This document shows, piece by piece, positions 49,746-62,690 of a stretch of 64,000 bases of DNA. The notes under the pieces were generated by a model. It was not told where the DNA came from, did no database searches, and saw only the letters and a list, made by a program, of their open reading frames with translations. Origin of the DNA: Rhabdophis nuchalis (lineage: Eukaryota; Chordata; Lepidosauria; Squamata; Natricidae); contig CM077658.1 in NCBI GenBank assembly GCA_039707465.1, forward strand, positions 10,700,574 through 10,764,573. The letters are read 5' to 3'. The translations under genes and the position numbers were made by a program. Position 1 is the stretch's first letter, and the number at the start of each line of letters is the position of its first letter.

Positions 49746-51699
49746 CTCTTGTCTTTCTGTCCAATCAGTAGATCAGAGTAAACTATAAGATTCCAAAAGA
49801 CTTTTTCATAGCGAATAGTCTTTAAAAGTAAAACTTGAGGTAAACCCTAAATTTCGGCTCTACAAATTGTAATGGTTTTAAGAAAATTAATTCCCGTCCT
49901 CTCTATTTCATCATTCCTGGTTTTTTGTTTTTTTCCCCTTTATTGAAAACATTCTAAAAGTTTAGGGAATGGGCAAGTCTAATATTCCCTTTTGTTTTAA
50001 CATCCAACCTAGAAACGTCTGCACATTACAATATCTGGATTATTTTTTTTATTTAAGATCCATTTTAAAGGTAGGTAGGTAGGTAGGTAGTAGTTTTATC
50101 TTACCAAAAACTAAACTCCTTAAGTAGTCATCACTGTCCCATAAGCTGCAACATAGCACTATTATTGATATTATTTTCTTGCCAAATACTACCATTTTAG
50201 AAGGATAGAATCTGAGAATAAGAAAGACTAGCCCTAATATCTCTGTTATATTTCATACCAGAATGCCATCAACTATCACATATCTGGAACATGGAATGAA
50301 CACCATTGGCATTGACCATCAGTCAATTGCAAAAGGCAGCTTTAATTAGGAACAGCTTACATCCTGCAACGATAACTTTAACACCAGAAAACAACATCTG
50401 CTTAGGTTAGGTCCTTGGGAAGGACTTGATGATAAGTGGACAAAAATACCAAATCCAGTCTAAACAGCTGGCATGTCTGTGCAACCAACCAACCAACTGT
50501 AGAACAATAATGCCCTTAACCTTTCTGGTTTGCATATATCAACACAGAGAGCTTGTTAAAAATGTAATTTTGGTACAAATAGAAATCTCCTGTTAATTAC
50601 CATCTCTTACATTTATTGAGGGATTGCAGCTGTGGCTATGGGAACCTTTTCCCTACAATTTCTCTCTTGGCTAAAAACAGACTTTGCAAAACTTTATGGT
50701 AAGTCGGGAAACTGATTCATAAAAGGAAAAAAACAGCTGGCAGTTGTCAAAGGAGAAAAAAAAGAATTAAAATCAGACAGGGTAAACAGTTTAACAGCTT
50801 GGCAAGTACTAAGTGTGATTAATTGTGCATGTGCATATATCATTATTATCATATTTCATATTAATGAGCCACCCAGAGTTTAGGACAAGGTGGGCGGCTA
50901 TATGAATGCTATAAATAAATAAGTAAAAGTATTAATAAAACCAGTGGTTCTACATTCTTTTAAAAGAGTTTAAGGTTGCGTAAGGTGGAAGGACCAGCTA
51001 GACACCATGGCCAGGATGGCTGCAGGAGTTGTTATAGCTGTTTGGAGGTACTCTCAGCGCCCCAAATGTTTGGCTAAGTTTGAGCTTATGCTCAAAAGCC
51101 CATCCTAGAATCACATTATGAGCATGCCTGTTGTATGAACCAGACCATAGCCTGATCTAACAATAATGGGATGACACAATTTTTGGCTGTCTTGAATGCT
51201 CACCCCAAAGAGAAAGGCAATTCAGTCAAACTAATAATTTTTACAAGATGCCCAAAGCACATATTCTTTACATTTATCTCTCCGAGGACTAACCCTACTA
51301 CACGTATAACATGCTCTTGAGACGTTTCATTTTATAAGTATTTATAGTCTGTCATTCTGTCCATAGTAGGAAGGCTGAAACTGATTTTAAGTCAAGAAAC
51401 AAAAAAAACGTTGAGACCAGACAAGAAGATTAAAAACATTATGGTGTCCTTTCATTTTGTCTTTAGTTCTTCGGAATTAAAGAAGACGAAGAAAAATAAG
51501 CTAGGAAGAACTTTAAGAGAACTTAATTGTTCTATGAATTTAGACAGTTGGGAGCAGTTTCTGAAGGCTAAAAATTAGATTAATATCTTTAAAATGTTCT
51601 CCTAGTCTACAACAAGAGGACTCTTAGTAATTTATATTGTATGATGGAGCGGTAAACTGATAATCTTTGTTTCCCTGCAATAAACATGCTGTATATTAC
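49746..51699. other. Intergenic stretch with one LINE tail
   Basis: 50868-50935 is a LINE 3'-end phrase (GCCACCCAGAGTTTAGGACA, AAATAAATAAGT). The rest is AT-rich with nothing recognised; (GTAG)n x5 at 50071-50090. Confidence 0.55.
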
Positions 51700-51955
51700 T
51701 CTTGTTGTTGTTGTTAGTTGCTAAGTCATGTCTGGCCCATCGCGACCCCATGGACAATATCGCTCCAGGTCTTCCTGTTCTCTACCATCCTCTGGAGTAC
51801 ATTTAAGCTCGCACCTACTGCTTTGCTGGCTCCATCCAGTCATCTCATTCTCTGTTCTCCCCTTCTTCTTTTGCCGTTAATCATTCCCAGCATTAGGCTC
51901 TTCTCCAGTGAGTCCTTCCTTCTAATTAGGTGGCCAAAGTACATCCCTGACTAGT
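51700..51955 (-). mobile_element. Bov-B (RTE) LINE 3' end
   Basis: The plus strand is the complement of the Bov-B end: AAGTCATGTCTGGCCCATCG, CGACCCCATGGACAATATCG and CCAGCATTAGGCTCTTCTCC. A second, independent copy relative to 46498. Confidence 0.9.
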
Positions 51956-52995
51956 ATAAAATCCTATATGAATCCTGATATCTACCAAGTATTGGATGAA
52001 TTTTGAATACACAGAATAGTCCATTCAAAGTGGATCTTTAATAATACCATGAAAACAATCACAAGTATTATAGACTAGTAGGCAAACTTGATTCCTTTCC
52101 CAAAGAAACACAGTAGAAGGACTTCACCTTTGTGCTTGAAAAATGATTCTCAGAAATTGAAGGCATCTTCAAAATGGACTTTAAGATCTCCTACTGTTTT
52201 TAATTTCCAGGCCAGTTCATACTGACGTAGATCATCGCTCAGATAGTCAGGCTGTTTACTCCTTGAAAGATTAAAGACAAGATTGTAAATTGTGGCCAGA
52301 AAGCAACTGACAACCAGTATAACCAATTTCATTGTAATTTTAGTACAATGATAATAAAGATTATTATTATTATAGATTTGCTGCAAATATTTTAACAGCT
52401 ACATTGCTATATTGTGCATTAATCGAACTCCTAGACATTCGTAAAGGATAATCCCATGCAGGGACAGGATGTGGGCAAGCCGGAGGTAATGGAGGCCAAA
52501 TTCAAGCAGTTTAGATTTGGTGGGAACTGGCATACTAAGCATAATGCCCTGGAGATGATGGGACATGTACTGAACTGAATGGCTATTTAATAGTAATCAT
52601 GTGTTAGGTCTTAATCCAATGATGTCAATAGGATAGATTAAAACATATTTGTTTGTTGGTTTGTGTATTCTGTCAGAGTTTGTTGCAAAAATCATGAATG
52701 GAGATCCTGCTGCATCAAAACAGTCTTTTCAAGTTCAATAGGCTCATAGAATTGCAATAAATAGCCAACCAGCTGCATCAGTATGTTTCCTGATGTTTTT
52801 ATGACCTGCCTTTTTGTTTTATTGATTTTAATTAACTAAGATTTTCAATACTTCTAGCTCTTTTGAGGGCCCATAGGTCTTAGATGACAGGAGATAAATG
52901 TTTGCCCATGAAACAAGAAGAAAAAAGTTTATAAACCTTGAGTCAGCATCAATACAAGAGCCTGAAGGTTGGGTCAAATGAATCATCAAGTTTAT
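51956..52995. other. Intergenic stretch with a LINE tail and a short frame
   Basis: 52316-52375 is a LINE tail (CAATGATAATAAAGATTATT). A minus-strand 60-codon frame, 52332-52150, starts MKLVILVVSCFLATIY, but its ATG is inside that tail, which argues against a gene. Confidence 0.4.
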
Positions 52996-53105
52996 AGAAT
53001 GGAATGGAATGGAATGGAATAGAATATAATGCAGAATGCAGAATGCAGAATGGAATGGAATGGAATGGAATGGAATAGAATAGAATAGAATAGAATTCTT
53101 TTTTG
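52996..53105. repeat. (GGAAT)n/(AGAAT)n pentanucleotide array, tail of the adjacent LINE
   Basis: GGAAT and AGAAT units interrupted by GCAGAAT units, joined directly to the 3' end of the minus-strand LINE that follows. Confidence 0.93.
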
Positions 53106-53830
53106 GGTGATTGGAGACACAAGGAATTTGTCTTTGGTGCAGATGCTCTCAGTTTTACATAAAAACACGAGATTCATTGTCAAGAATCAGAAGATACAAC
53201 ACTTAATGATAATCATAGGGACAAATAAGCAATCAGGAAACCATCAATATAAATATAAATCATAAGGGTACAAGCAACAAAGTTACAGCCCTGCAGTTAT
53301 AAGTGGGAGGAAGGAGGTGATAGGAAGGATGAGAAGAATAATAGTAATGCAGCCTTAGTGAATAGTTCGACAGTGTTGAGGGAATTATTTGCTTAGCAGA
53401 GTGATGGTGTTCAGGGAAAAACTGTTCTTATTTTCTAGTTGTCTTGGTGTGCAGTGCTCTCTATAGCATCCTTTTGAGGGTAGGAGTTGAAACAATTTAT
53501 GCCAATGATGTGAGGGGTTTGTAAATATTTTCACCCTCTTTCGCCCTCTTTTTGACTCGTGCAGTATACAGGTCCTCAATGGAAGGCAGGTTGGTAGTAA
53601 CTGCTTTTTCTGCCGTTCTAATTACCCGTCTGTCTTGTTGGGTTGCAGAGCCAAACCAGACAGTTATAGAGGTGCAAATGACAGACTCAATGATTCCTCC
53701 GTAGAACTGTATCATCAGTTCCTTGCGCAGTTTGAACTTCCTGACTGGCGCAGAAAGAACATTCTTTGTTGTACTTTTTTTATGACATTTTTGATGTTAG
53801 GTGTCCATTTTACGTCTCGAGATGTTATAG
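53106..53830 (-). mobile_element. L3/CR1-type LINE (snake 'TTCTA-tail' family), 3' region
   Basis: Minus-strand frames read QFYGGIIESVICTSITVWFG, DRRVIRTAEKAVTTNLPSIE and, in another frame, HKLFQLLPSKGCYREHC and LENKNSFSLNTITLLS, the end of a LINE ORF2. The 3' UTR has GTACACTGAGAGCATCTGC-like sequence in complement and ends in an AGAAT array. Frameshifted and stop-broken. Confidence 0.8.
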
Positions 53831-53833
53831 AAC

Positions 53834-53973
53834 CAGTGGTGGATTGCTGCTGGTTTGGTTTGGATTGGGCAAACTAGCAGAGGCAGCAGGAGGCTCCGTT
53901 CACCCGCCCGACACTTCTGCACATGCGTGAGCACACCCAAACCAGTAGTGAAAATATTGGCAACCCATCACTG
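53834..53973. mobile_element. hAT-type MITE, 140 bp
   Basis: Ends CAGTGGTGGATTGC / CAACCCATCACTG; flanks TATAGAAC and GATAGAAC match at seven of eight bases. Relative of 39031-39153. Confidence 0.85.
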
Positions 53974-54024
53974 GATAGAACCTAGAATTTTGAAGGTCTC
54001 TACTGTAACTGAAGTACTCTAATA

Positions 54025-54132
54025 CAGGGGCCTCCAACCTTTGCAACTTTAAGTCTGAAGGACTTCAGCTCCCAGACTTCTCTGGGAGCTGAAGTCCTTC
54101 AGACTTAAAGTTGCAAAGGTTGGAGACCCCTG
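54025..54132. mobile_element. Palindromic hAT MITE, 108 bp
   Basis: Ends CAGGGGCCTCCAACC / GGTTGGAGACCCCTG; arms meet at CAGACTTCTCTGGG. Flanks CTCTAATA and CTCTACTA match at seven of eight. Confidence 0.9.
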
Positions 54133-54292
54133 CTCTACTATGCCCAACACTACTTGACATCCATTCATTCTTAACTGGCACCAACTGGCCTTGACCTTTA
54201 ATAGTTTGGATTCTTGTGTGTAGGCATCATGAAGTGAAGAAGTTTTTTTCTCTCTGTGCAACTGAGAATTAATTGGGATCTTGGGAAGGGGA

Positions 54293-54325
<33 letters not shown>
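54293..54325. repeat. (GT)n microsatellite
   Basis: About 15 GT units. Confidence 0.95.
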
Positions 54326-54326
<1 letters not shown>

Positions 54327-55689
54327 TTGCATCAATAAAACTTACAGGACTTCTAACACAAAAGTTTTATATTCTGTCCTATTTTTCATCACCATGTATT
54401 TGTCCTGGCTTCACATCACACCCTTATGATCAGAAAGAAACAAAGAAGATTCCAGCTTTGGAAGGATAGCTTCCATTTGTGGGGTGTTTTGACATGCCTC
54501 CAAGTTCACTCCTCTTTTCTCCCCTTTGATTGTTACAGTATGTTTTCCCCTGATGAAGTTTACTTCAAAGGCCACGATGGAAGGACTTTGAATCTAACTG
54601 TCAGAACTAGCATAGCTGATGCAGATAGTCATGATAACAACTAAATTATTGCTTTTTGGCCAATCTCATTGGTAGAAGCCTTCTGCGAACCAGACAGACA
54701 TGGTCTAAGTCTCATAGCCTTTCTCAACAATAAGAAATATATTCTTCTTATTTATTTTGTTCACAGGTCTCTTCTACTTATAGCTTAACTTTCTTCCAAA
54801 GAGTTTAGGGTGAAATTCTTTTTTTTTTGCTCTATCTCCCCTTATGTTTCTGCACTATTTTTTTGTGAAGTAGACTGATAGGAACTAGAAAAATGTCAGG
54901 AAATTTTATGGCCAAAGGAAGATTTGAATCTCAACCTCAAATATCGCTCAAACAGCAAACTTCATTCAGTTTTTACTCAAGAGTCTAACTATGACACATT
55001 TCTTACACTGAATTGATATTCTCCACATTTATTTTACTTGGATTAGCAGCACAAGCATAATGGGAATTGTAGTTCAAGCATTAGATTCATTGGAAACACA
55101 ACTAAACTATGTATTAGTTGGCTTTTCTTTTTTTAAAAAAAGAACATATCTATTGAAAGATATACCTTCTGAGAAAAACCAATTATGGAACTGCAAAAAG
55201 CTTTATGATCTTACTAAAATCTTAATTTAAGTAGAAAATTTCATGCAGGTACTTAAAAATAGTAGGACTGAAAGGATTTGTGGATGAATACTTTTGAAAG
55301 CAATTCACCCTGGAAATAACTTGATCTACTTACTTAGATGTTCTTGGTAGGAATAAGGAGGAAAACCAATGAAGTCATGACATCATCACACAAATGATGT
55401 ACGCTACATTATGGTTTAAGACATCACTCTGATGTCATTGTAGGTTCTTACAGATGCCTTTGTCTGCATAATTAATCCAGTTTTTCCCCCTCTCATTCAC
55501 ATCTTTCCATTATAACTGGAGGTAGATATCAAGTAAATCCCACTTTTAGCACTGAACTTGCTTTCAGAAAAGGTTAAAGTCCTTATTACAATGAACATTT
55601 AATGTGAGTTGAGAACCCTAATATCCACTACAGAGTCAAGGTCAGAACCCACCACCAAATTCATTTTTGGAACAGTGGAAAAATTGTCA
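54326..55689. other. Intergenic stretch without recognised features
   Basis: AT-rich. One ACTACAATTCCCATTATG-type motif on the minus strand near 55058-55076; otherwise nothing. Confidence 0.55.
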
Positions 55690-55975
55690 AAGAAAATCAA
55701 CGTTCATAATGACTGTACCTTATGAATCTTGATAAATGTATCTTGTCTTTTTATGTACACTGAGAGCATCTGCACCAAAGACATGTTCCTTGTGTGTCCA
55801 ATCACACTTGGCCAATAAAGAACTCTATTCTATTCTATTCTATTCTATTCTATTCTATTCCTATTCTATTGAATGTATCTTGTTTTTTTATGTACACTGA
55901 GAGCATCTGCATCAAAGACAAATTCTTTGTGTGTCCAATCACCCTTGTCCAATAAAGAATTCTATTCGAATATAT
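55690..55975 (+). mobile_element. L3/CR1-type LINE 3' end in tandem duplicate, with (TTCTA)n
   Basis: The first unit, 55715-55866, reads ATGTACACTGAGAGCATCTG, GTGTGTCCAATCACACTTGG, CCAATAAAGAACTC and a (TATTC)~11 array. A second unit of the same 3' end follows at 55872-55975 with its own AATAAAGAATTCTATTC. Same family as 53106-53830. Confidence 0.88.
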
Positions 55976-57195
55976 TCTTCCAGGCATATATCCAGGCATA
56001 TATATGGGAATAAAAGCTGATTTCATGAATGAATAAAATCATCTGGTCATCTGCCATGAGAGGTGAATAAAATGGTTTTGCTTTCTTTGAGTTTTAATAT
56101 TGAGTTCTTTTGCCTTACTTGTACATTCTAAGCCATATTCCTGGATTTCTACGCAATTGCCCAAACCAGTAAATTCCAGCAATGGGCCCAATGATCATTG
56201 GCCCAACAATGATTGGGTCCCACCAAGCAAGATTCTTCCTTTTCTCTGGTCTATTCTTGTTTTAAGCATAAAAGCTTTTTTTAAACATCTCTTGCACCAT
56301 CCAAAGCAAGGCCTGTCCATTTCAAACGCTACGTTTTCCCAGTTGCATTCTTTTATTCTACTTTTTCAAAATCATGTAAAGGTTAGTGCTACCCATGGGA
56401 ACAGGAACTCTGTTTTCCCTCCTCTATAGCAGGAAAGAAGAGTGATGTTATTTAAGAGGATGAAAGTTCAGGGCATCTCAGGATGGGTGGGGGGAGCCCA
56501 AATATTCCTTATAATGGATGTTGTTGTCTGGAATCCAACACTCATCCCATGCATGTCCTATGAAACATAGCTCTGAGTGAATGTTGACTCCTTTTATGTG
56601 GCTCGCACAGCTGTAAGCAATCTGCTGATCTCTTCGGCAGTCAGAAAAATCAACACATGTTCAGGCATGTGTTGGGTTTCACATGATCCCTCTGAAAAAG
56701 CAACACAACAAATGAAAAACCCTAATTGTTCCATAGAGGATTCCTCTTGAAAAGTTCACAGCCATAGTCCATCTAGACTAGACAGGAATGTAAGCCCTTC
56801 AATTGGTTTTGAAGAGATATTTTGGCAAAAGTAGGAACATCACTACTAGAAATATAAGATATTTCCTTGTCTCAAGCCAGACTCTTGTCAAATTTAAAAG
56901 TCTCTACTTAAAGGTGTCAAGCAGACATCTTATATCATTTCTCTTTTGATCCTTTTATCTAGAAATGGCAATAGTTGAACTTGGGGCATTTCCATGCAAA
57001 GTGTGCTTGTGAACTATGAATCCGCCTTTGAAAAAGTGTGAAGAATCCTTAATATCAAATCTACTTTCTTGATATATTGCTACTGGCAGGCTTGAGGCAT
57101 TTCTAAATAAGATAGCCTCTTATAGTGTCTGGAGGTTTTTTATCAGATTTCCAAAAAGTATTTCCTTCGGAGATTGTACTTATACTCCCCCCACC
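55976..57195. other. Intergenic stretch without recognised features
   Basis: A 109-codon plus-strand frame at 56100-56429 has no recognisable domain or splice context; treated as chance. Confidence 0.55.
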
Positions 57196-57293
57196 TACCT
57201 CCCTCCCTCCCTCCCTCCCTCCCTCCCTCCCTCCCTCCCTCCCTCCCTCCCTCCCTCCCTCCTTTCCTTCCATCCATCCATCCATCCATCCAA
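57196..57293. repeat. (CCCT)n followed by (CCAT)n
   Basis: About 16 CCCT units to ~57262, then five CCAT units. Confidence 0.96.
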
Positions 57294-57507
57294 CCATTAT
57301 TGCTTCAGGTCTCAAATGCAAGTTTGGGTTATATAATAATCAAGATTCAAATACATTTCTTCACTCAATATCCAAGACTAAAATAAATTCTTTTGGGGGT
57401 AAGAGATAAAATAGTCACCTTGTTTTGGTAACAGCCTAATCTACTATCAGTTTGTGACTTAATCTACTATCAGTTTGTGACCATAGGAGAACAAATTCAC
57501 AGATCTG

Positions 57508-57725
57508 GAAAGACGAAGGCGCATGGAGCGCTGTTACCTTCCCATCAAAGGGGGTTTCCATTTTTCCCATTTGCGTTTTTTACATGATTTCGAACTGCTA
57601 GGTTGGCAGAAGCTGGGACAAGTCACGGGAGCTCACTCTGTTACGTGGCGCTAGGGATTCGAACTGCCAAACTGCCGACCTTTCTGATCAACAAGCTCAG
57701 CACCTTAACCACTGAGCCACCACCT
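57508..57725 (-). mobile_element. Sauria-type SINE, tail-truncated
   Basis: Head and middle only: GGGATTCGAACTGCCAAACT (box B complement) and AACCACTGAGCCACCA at the right. The Bov-B-like tail is missing at the left. Confidence 0.85.
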
Positions 57726-58493
57726 TCCTTGTTGGCTTAAGACACCTTTTTTTTTCCTCCCCGAAACCACCAACAACAAGTAAAATGGCTGACTTGGACA
57801 CTGATTAGCCAGGATAGTGTTTGAAGATGATAAAAAGAGATGCCAGCGTGATCCAGAGACACAATACATGTGTTCTCCACATGGGGACTGTGGCACAAAC
57901 ATTTCACTCTCATAAAAATATTATGCAATGTTATGAGATCCATGATGGCCAACTCTGATCCAACTCAACTTTATTCTTTGGTCCAAACTCTCTTGTATTC
58001 CCCTTTCCTCCCAAACAAATTCTCTTTTGATTTGATCAAAGAAAATTTGGATGTGACATAGTGTGTGCAATTATTTAGTTATATAGTATGTGTGAATTTC
58101 CTGGCTCTGACTATACAATCCTCTCTTTATCAATAGTGCACATCCTCCTTGGATTCTCATGTTTGAAATCAGTTCCAAGACATCAGGAAGGAACTCTTCC
58201 AAGATTATTATTATTTTTTTTTGGTCAACAAGGGAATCCTGTCCTTGTGATATTGTTGGAGGCTTTCTCTCTCATCTTGATAAATTTAGACTTCTCTGCT
58301 TGGAATTTTTACTGAGAACTTCCATTGCTGTTGGTGCAATCTTTACATCCAATAATGGAGAAAATGTGAAGGAGAGTGATGTTCAGTAATGGCCAGATTT
58401 TATGTCTGGGGGGAGGAAAGAACAAATAAACTAAATCAAATAAACTAAATGTCATTTAGAAAGGTCTTACAAAAACCCAGATACAGTACTAGG
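57726..58493. other. Intergenic stretch without recognised features
   Basis: No gene or repeat recognised. Confidence 0.55.
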
Positions 58494-58737
58494 CCAGGAG
58501 TCAGCGACCCATGGCTCTGGAGCCACATGTGGCTCTTTCATCCTTCTGCTGTGGCTCCCTCTCACTGGTCAGCTCTACAATTGATAGGGTTTTTGGTTAG
58601 GGCAGGTAGAGGAAGAAGGATGCTGCGCTAGGAAGAGACTCTATGGTGGGGGAACCGGACTTCTGTCAGCAGAGGAAAAAGGACACCACACTAGGAGAAG
58701 ACTCTATGGTGGGGGAACCAGATTTCTGGTCAGCTCC
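58494..58737. mobile_element. hAT-type repeat remnant with internal duplication
   Basis: It begins CAGGAGTCAGCGACCCATGG then CTCTGGAGCCACATGTGGCT, a known hAT-type start. GACTCTATGGTGGGGGAACC occurs twice, about 70 bases apart. Right end not found. Confidence 0.6.
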
Positions 58738-58975
58738 AGAATTGAACCTAGCAGTTCGAAAGCATGTAAAAATACAAGTAGAAAAATAGAAACCACCTTT
58801 GGTGGGAAAGTAACAGCGTTCTGTGAACCTTTGGCATTTAGTCATGCCGGCCACATGACCACAGAGACGTCTTCGGACAGCGCTGGCTCTTTGGCTTTGA
58901 AATGGAGATGAGCACCGCCCCCTAGAGTTGGGGCTGACTATGTGTGAGGGGAACTTTTACCTTTACCTTAATGTA
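58738..58975 (+). mobile_element. Sauria-type SINE, head-truncated
   Basis: Middle and tail: GACAGCGCTGGCTCTTTGGC, GAGATGAGCACCGCCCCCTA, GAGGGGAACTTTTACC. It lacks the tRNA head. Confidence 0.88.
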
Positions 58976-60736
58976 AGTATGTATAATTTGTTTGGGGACT
59001 TATTTGCAGCTTTCGTTCTACCCAGGCTCTGGGGTTACAAGATGAGCGTTATACGTCTGTCCCCAATAAAAGCTTGTTGTAGGACTAATACATGTAAGGA
59101 CTATTAATATGAAATGTCAGTTTTTGATTTTCTACAAACTCTTTCAATGGAGGGTTTCATTTCATGTTGCATTCTGGACCTTTTGCTTTCTTATTGACAG
59201 ATGCAGTAGAAACCTTTTGGCATGAACGTTGAGGCTGGCCTTCTTGGATGATGCTTCAGGCAGCAAAATGTTGCCAAGGGTTTACCTGGCACATTTCGAA
59301 CCTCCTGGGGTAATCTAGAAATGCAGTTGAAGAAGCTCTCCCACACCCACTGTAGAGATAAATTGATCCTGCCAAGTTTGCTTTCGTGTGTGAAATGGGA
59401 GAGGACTCTACCTTGTTCTTTGGCAGCAAAATATCTTGGACCAACTTTGATCTCCTTGGGTGGGAAGAGATGCTTCAACTTTCAGATAGTACGTGATTGA
59501 TGTGTAACTCGGTATAGTGAAGTGGTTAAGAGCCAGATTTAAGTCATCACTCAATTCTGGAGCCCTCTGGGCACCTTGGGGGCAGTCCCCGTTTCTCAGC
59601 ATGAATGTCCAAAGAGGAACGGGGAACAAATGATGACACGTGAATGATTACATCATCGTGCCCGTGCCATGGCTTACATTATTAGACATCATAAGACAAG
59701 CACTCCATTGTGGCATTCGCCACATTCTGTATGGAAGACTGTGACAGATTCTCCTGTCTGGGAGTGTCACATACCCCACTTGTTTTGTTATGGTGGGGAT
59801 GAAATGAGACAACACTTTTTTCGTGTCCCTCTTTAAGAAAAGAAAACAACAACCCTCCATGGCTAAAAATGTATAGCTGGTAAGCACTGCCTGAACAGTA
59901 TCATTCCTCGTATGAAGGACTTACCCTTCATTTGATCTTGCTAATGTAATCCTGAGCCCTGGATTCCATTCTATGCCATTCTCAGAGTTATCATCACTAT
60001 TACAGATGTCTTTTATTGAGAACTTTCTTTAATCCCCTTTGCTGTACACACACCTGGGGCAGAGTTTATTGTAATTAGTGTCTTTCCACTCATGCCTGTG
60101 TGAAATGTTTACACTCTGCTCCAGGAGAATTTCTCGTTTAGCAAGTCCATGCAGAACACCGGGGTGGGGGGTGGGGGTGGGGGGTGGGAGAGCGGCTTTG
60201 GAAACTGCACATCAAAGGGGAAGAGGCGGCTGCTGATAACAGATTAATGTTCCAGTGAAACCTTAATTTGGGAGAAAGGGGAAAACCCCGCCTGGAGTGA
60301 ACAGATGCAGACTTTTGGGGAAAGAGCTCTGGTCCAGATTCAACCATGAGAGGAGTTGGGTTTTGTTCTAGGGGCCCTTCATCATTGGAACAGTTGCAGG
60401 AATTGGGTAAGGGTGCTTTGAACTCTGGTGAAGTTGTTTCATAGGACCAAAACACAGCACTGTTCTAACCCAAGCTGCACAAGAGCCTGAAGCAAACTCC
60501 CTGTCCCGACAAAAAACCCTTTTGTTAATTTGCTGTGAATTCTGCTCATTCACATCCGGCAAAGTCTTTCAAGGGAGGATTTACGGTCACAGACCTCATC
60601 TGGCTTGGAGAGCTGACAGGCCGATATCTGCAAAACCTGGGAAGGAGTCTCAGAGAGTCACGAAGTGAACTAATTGTCTCCTGCTTTCAGAAGAATTGCC
60701 TTCATTTGGGAGAGGCCATTTATCATCCACCTGTGG
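58976..60736. other. Intergenic stretch with a G-rich cluster
   Basis: 60160-60188 is GGGGTGGGG-type sequence that could form a quadruplex. Frames in 59191-59629 show no domain. Nothing else recognised. Confidence 0.5.
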
Positions 60737-60912
60737 CAGTGGTGGGTTTCAATTTTTTTTAGAACCTACTCCGTAGGTGTGGCCTATTTTGTGGGTGTGG
60801 CTTGGCAGTCATGTGACAGAGTGGGAGTGGCCACCTTTTAAAATGTGGTGAAACTCATTAATAACACTCTTGCTTAGCAACCAAAATTTTGAACTCAATT
60901 GTGAGGATAATT

Positions 60913-61004
<92 letters not shown>

Positions 61005-61189
61005 TCCTTCCTTCCTTTCTTTCCTTCCTTTTTTCCTTCCTTTCCTTTCCTTTCCTTCCCATTGGGTCACTGGCAGCAGCGGGCCAGATTTACTTCCAGG
61101 TACGTCGGTGGAACCCCCTCTCACCGGTTCTCTAAATTTCACCAACCGGCTCTCGCGAGTAGGTGCGAGCCTGCAGAAACCCACCACTG
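60737..61189. mobile_element. hAT-type element with internal (TTTC)n, copy 2 (453 bp)
   Basis: Same ends and arms as 3769-4140; (TTTC)~24 at ~60911-61005. Flanks ACCTGTGG and ACCTCTGG match at seven of eight bases. Confidence 0.9.
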
Positions 61190-61194
61190 ACCTC

Positions 61195-61575
61195 TGGCCT
61201 TACTCCCAAGTCAACCCCTGTTCTTTAGCTGTTCCCTTCGTCCGGCAACTCTATGCATGCCCACACTGGGAACAGGCTCCCACTGTTCGTCTGCCTCAGT
61301 GATGTCTGATTTTGAAGGCAGCTGATAACTGTCAGACTGCCCTGGCCCCCTCTCTGCCTCCGACACAGAGCCCTCCTCCGAGCCTTCCCCAGACTCCAGG
61401 ACTGGCCCAGGTTCCTCCCCAACCTCCTCACTGTCCGAATCTGCTGCCAGCTGTGCTGGCTGCTGGCAGGCCACAACAAACATCTTTTTCTTTTTTTTTT
61501 GCAACTCATTAAAGCAACCCATTTCTAAGGTCAGGCACTCCACATCACCACCACGATCTAAGAAACTCACGTGGC
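61195..61575 (-). mobile_element. Unclassified repeat with acidic open frame
   Basis: A minus-strand frame reads SDSEEVGEEPGPVLESGEGS, then EEGSVSEAERGPGQSDS, in a segment whose composition differs sharply from its flanks, with an A-run on the minus strand at 61487-61500. Such Glu/Ser/Gly frames occur in LTR-element leaders of reptiles. Family not established. Confidence 0.4.
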
Positions 61576-61805
61576 TACTTTAATGAGTTGCTTAATAAGG
61601 GCTTTAGATTAGAAAAATGAAATGAATCTAAAGACCCGTGGGGCCACATGAGCCTAAAATAAAAAATTGACATGAAACTCATTCCCTTCCATTTTTGGAG
61701 TAACCTGCATCAAGAATGGCTGCAAATCTTCTCTTTGATGCTTCCAGGAAATGTTGTGGAGTCTTTCTCCAATTTGCTTGCGATCTCCTCAAAAACCACA
61801 CGTCT

Positions 61806-62690
<885 letters not shown>

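Noticed and set aside
56100..56429. 109-codon plus-strand frame
   Set aside because: No domain, repeat relative or splice context; its length is expected by chance in AT-rich DNA.
60870..61302. FLSFFLSFF-type hydrophobic proteins at 3902, 60870 and 62221
   Set aside because: They are (TTTC)n arrays inside the hAT copies.
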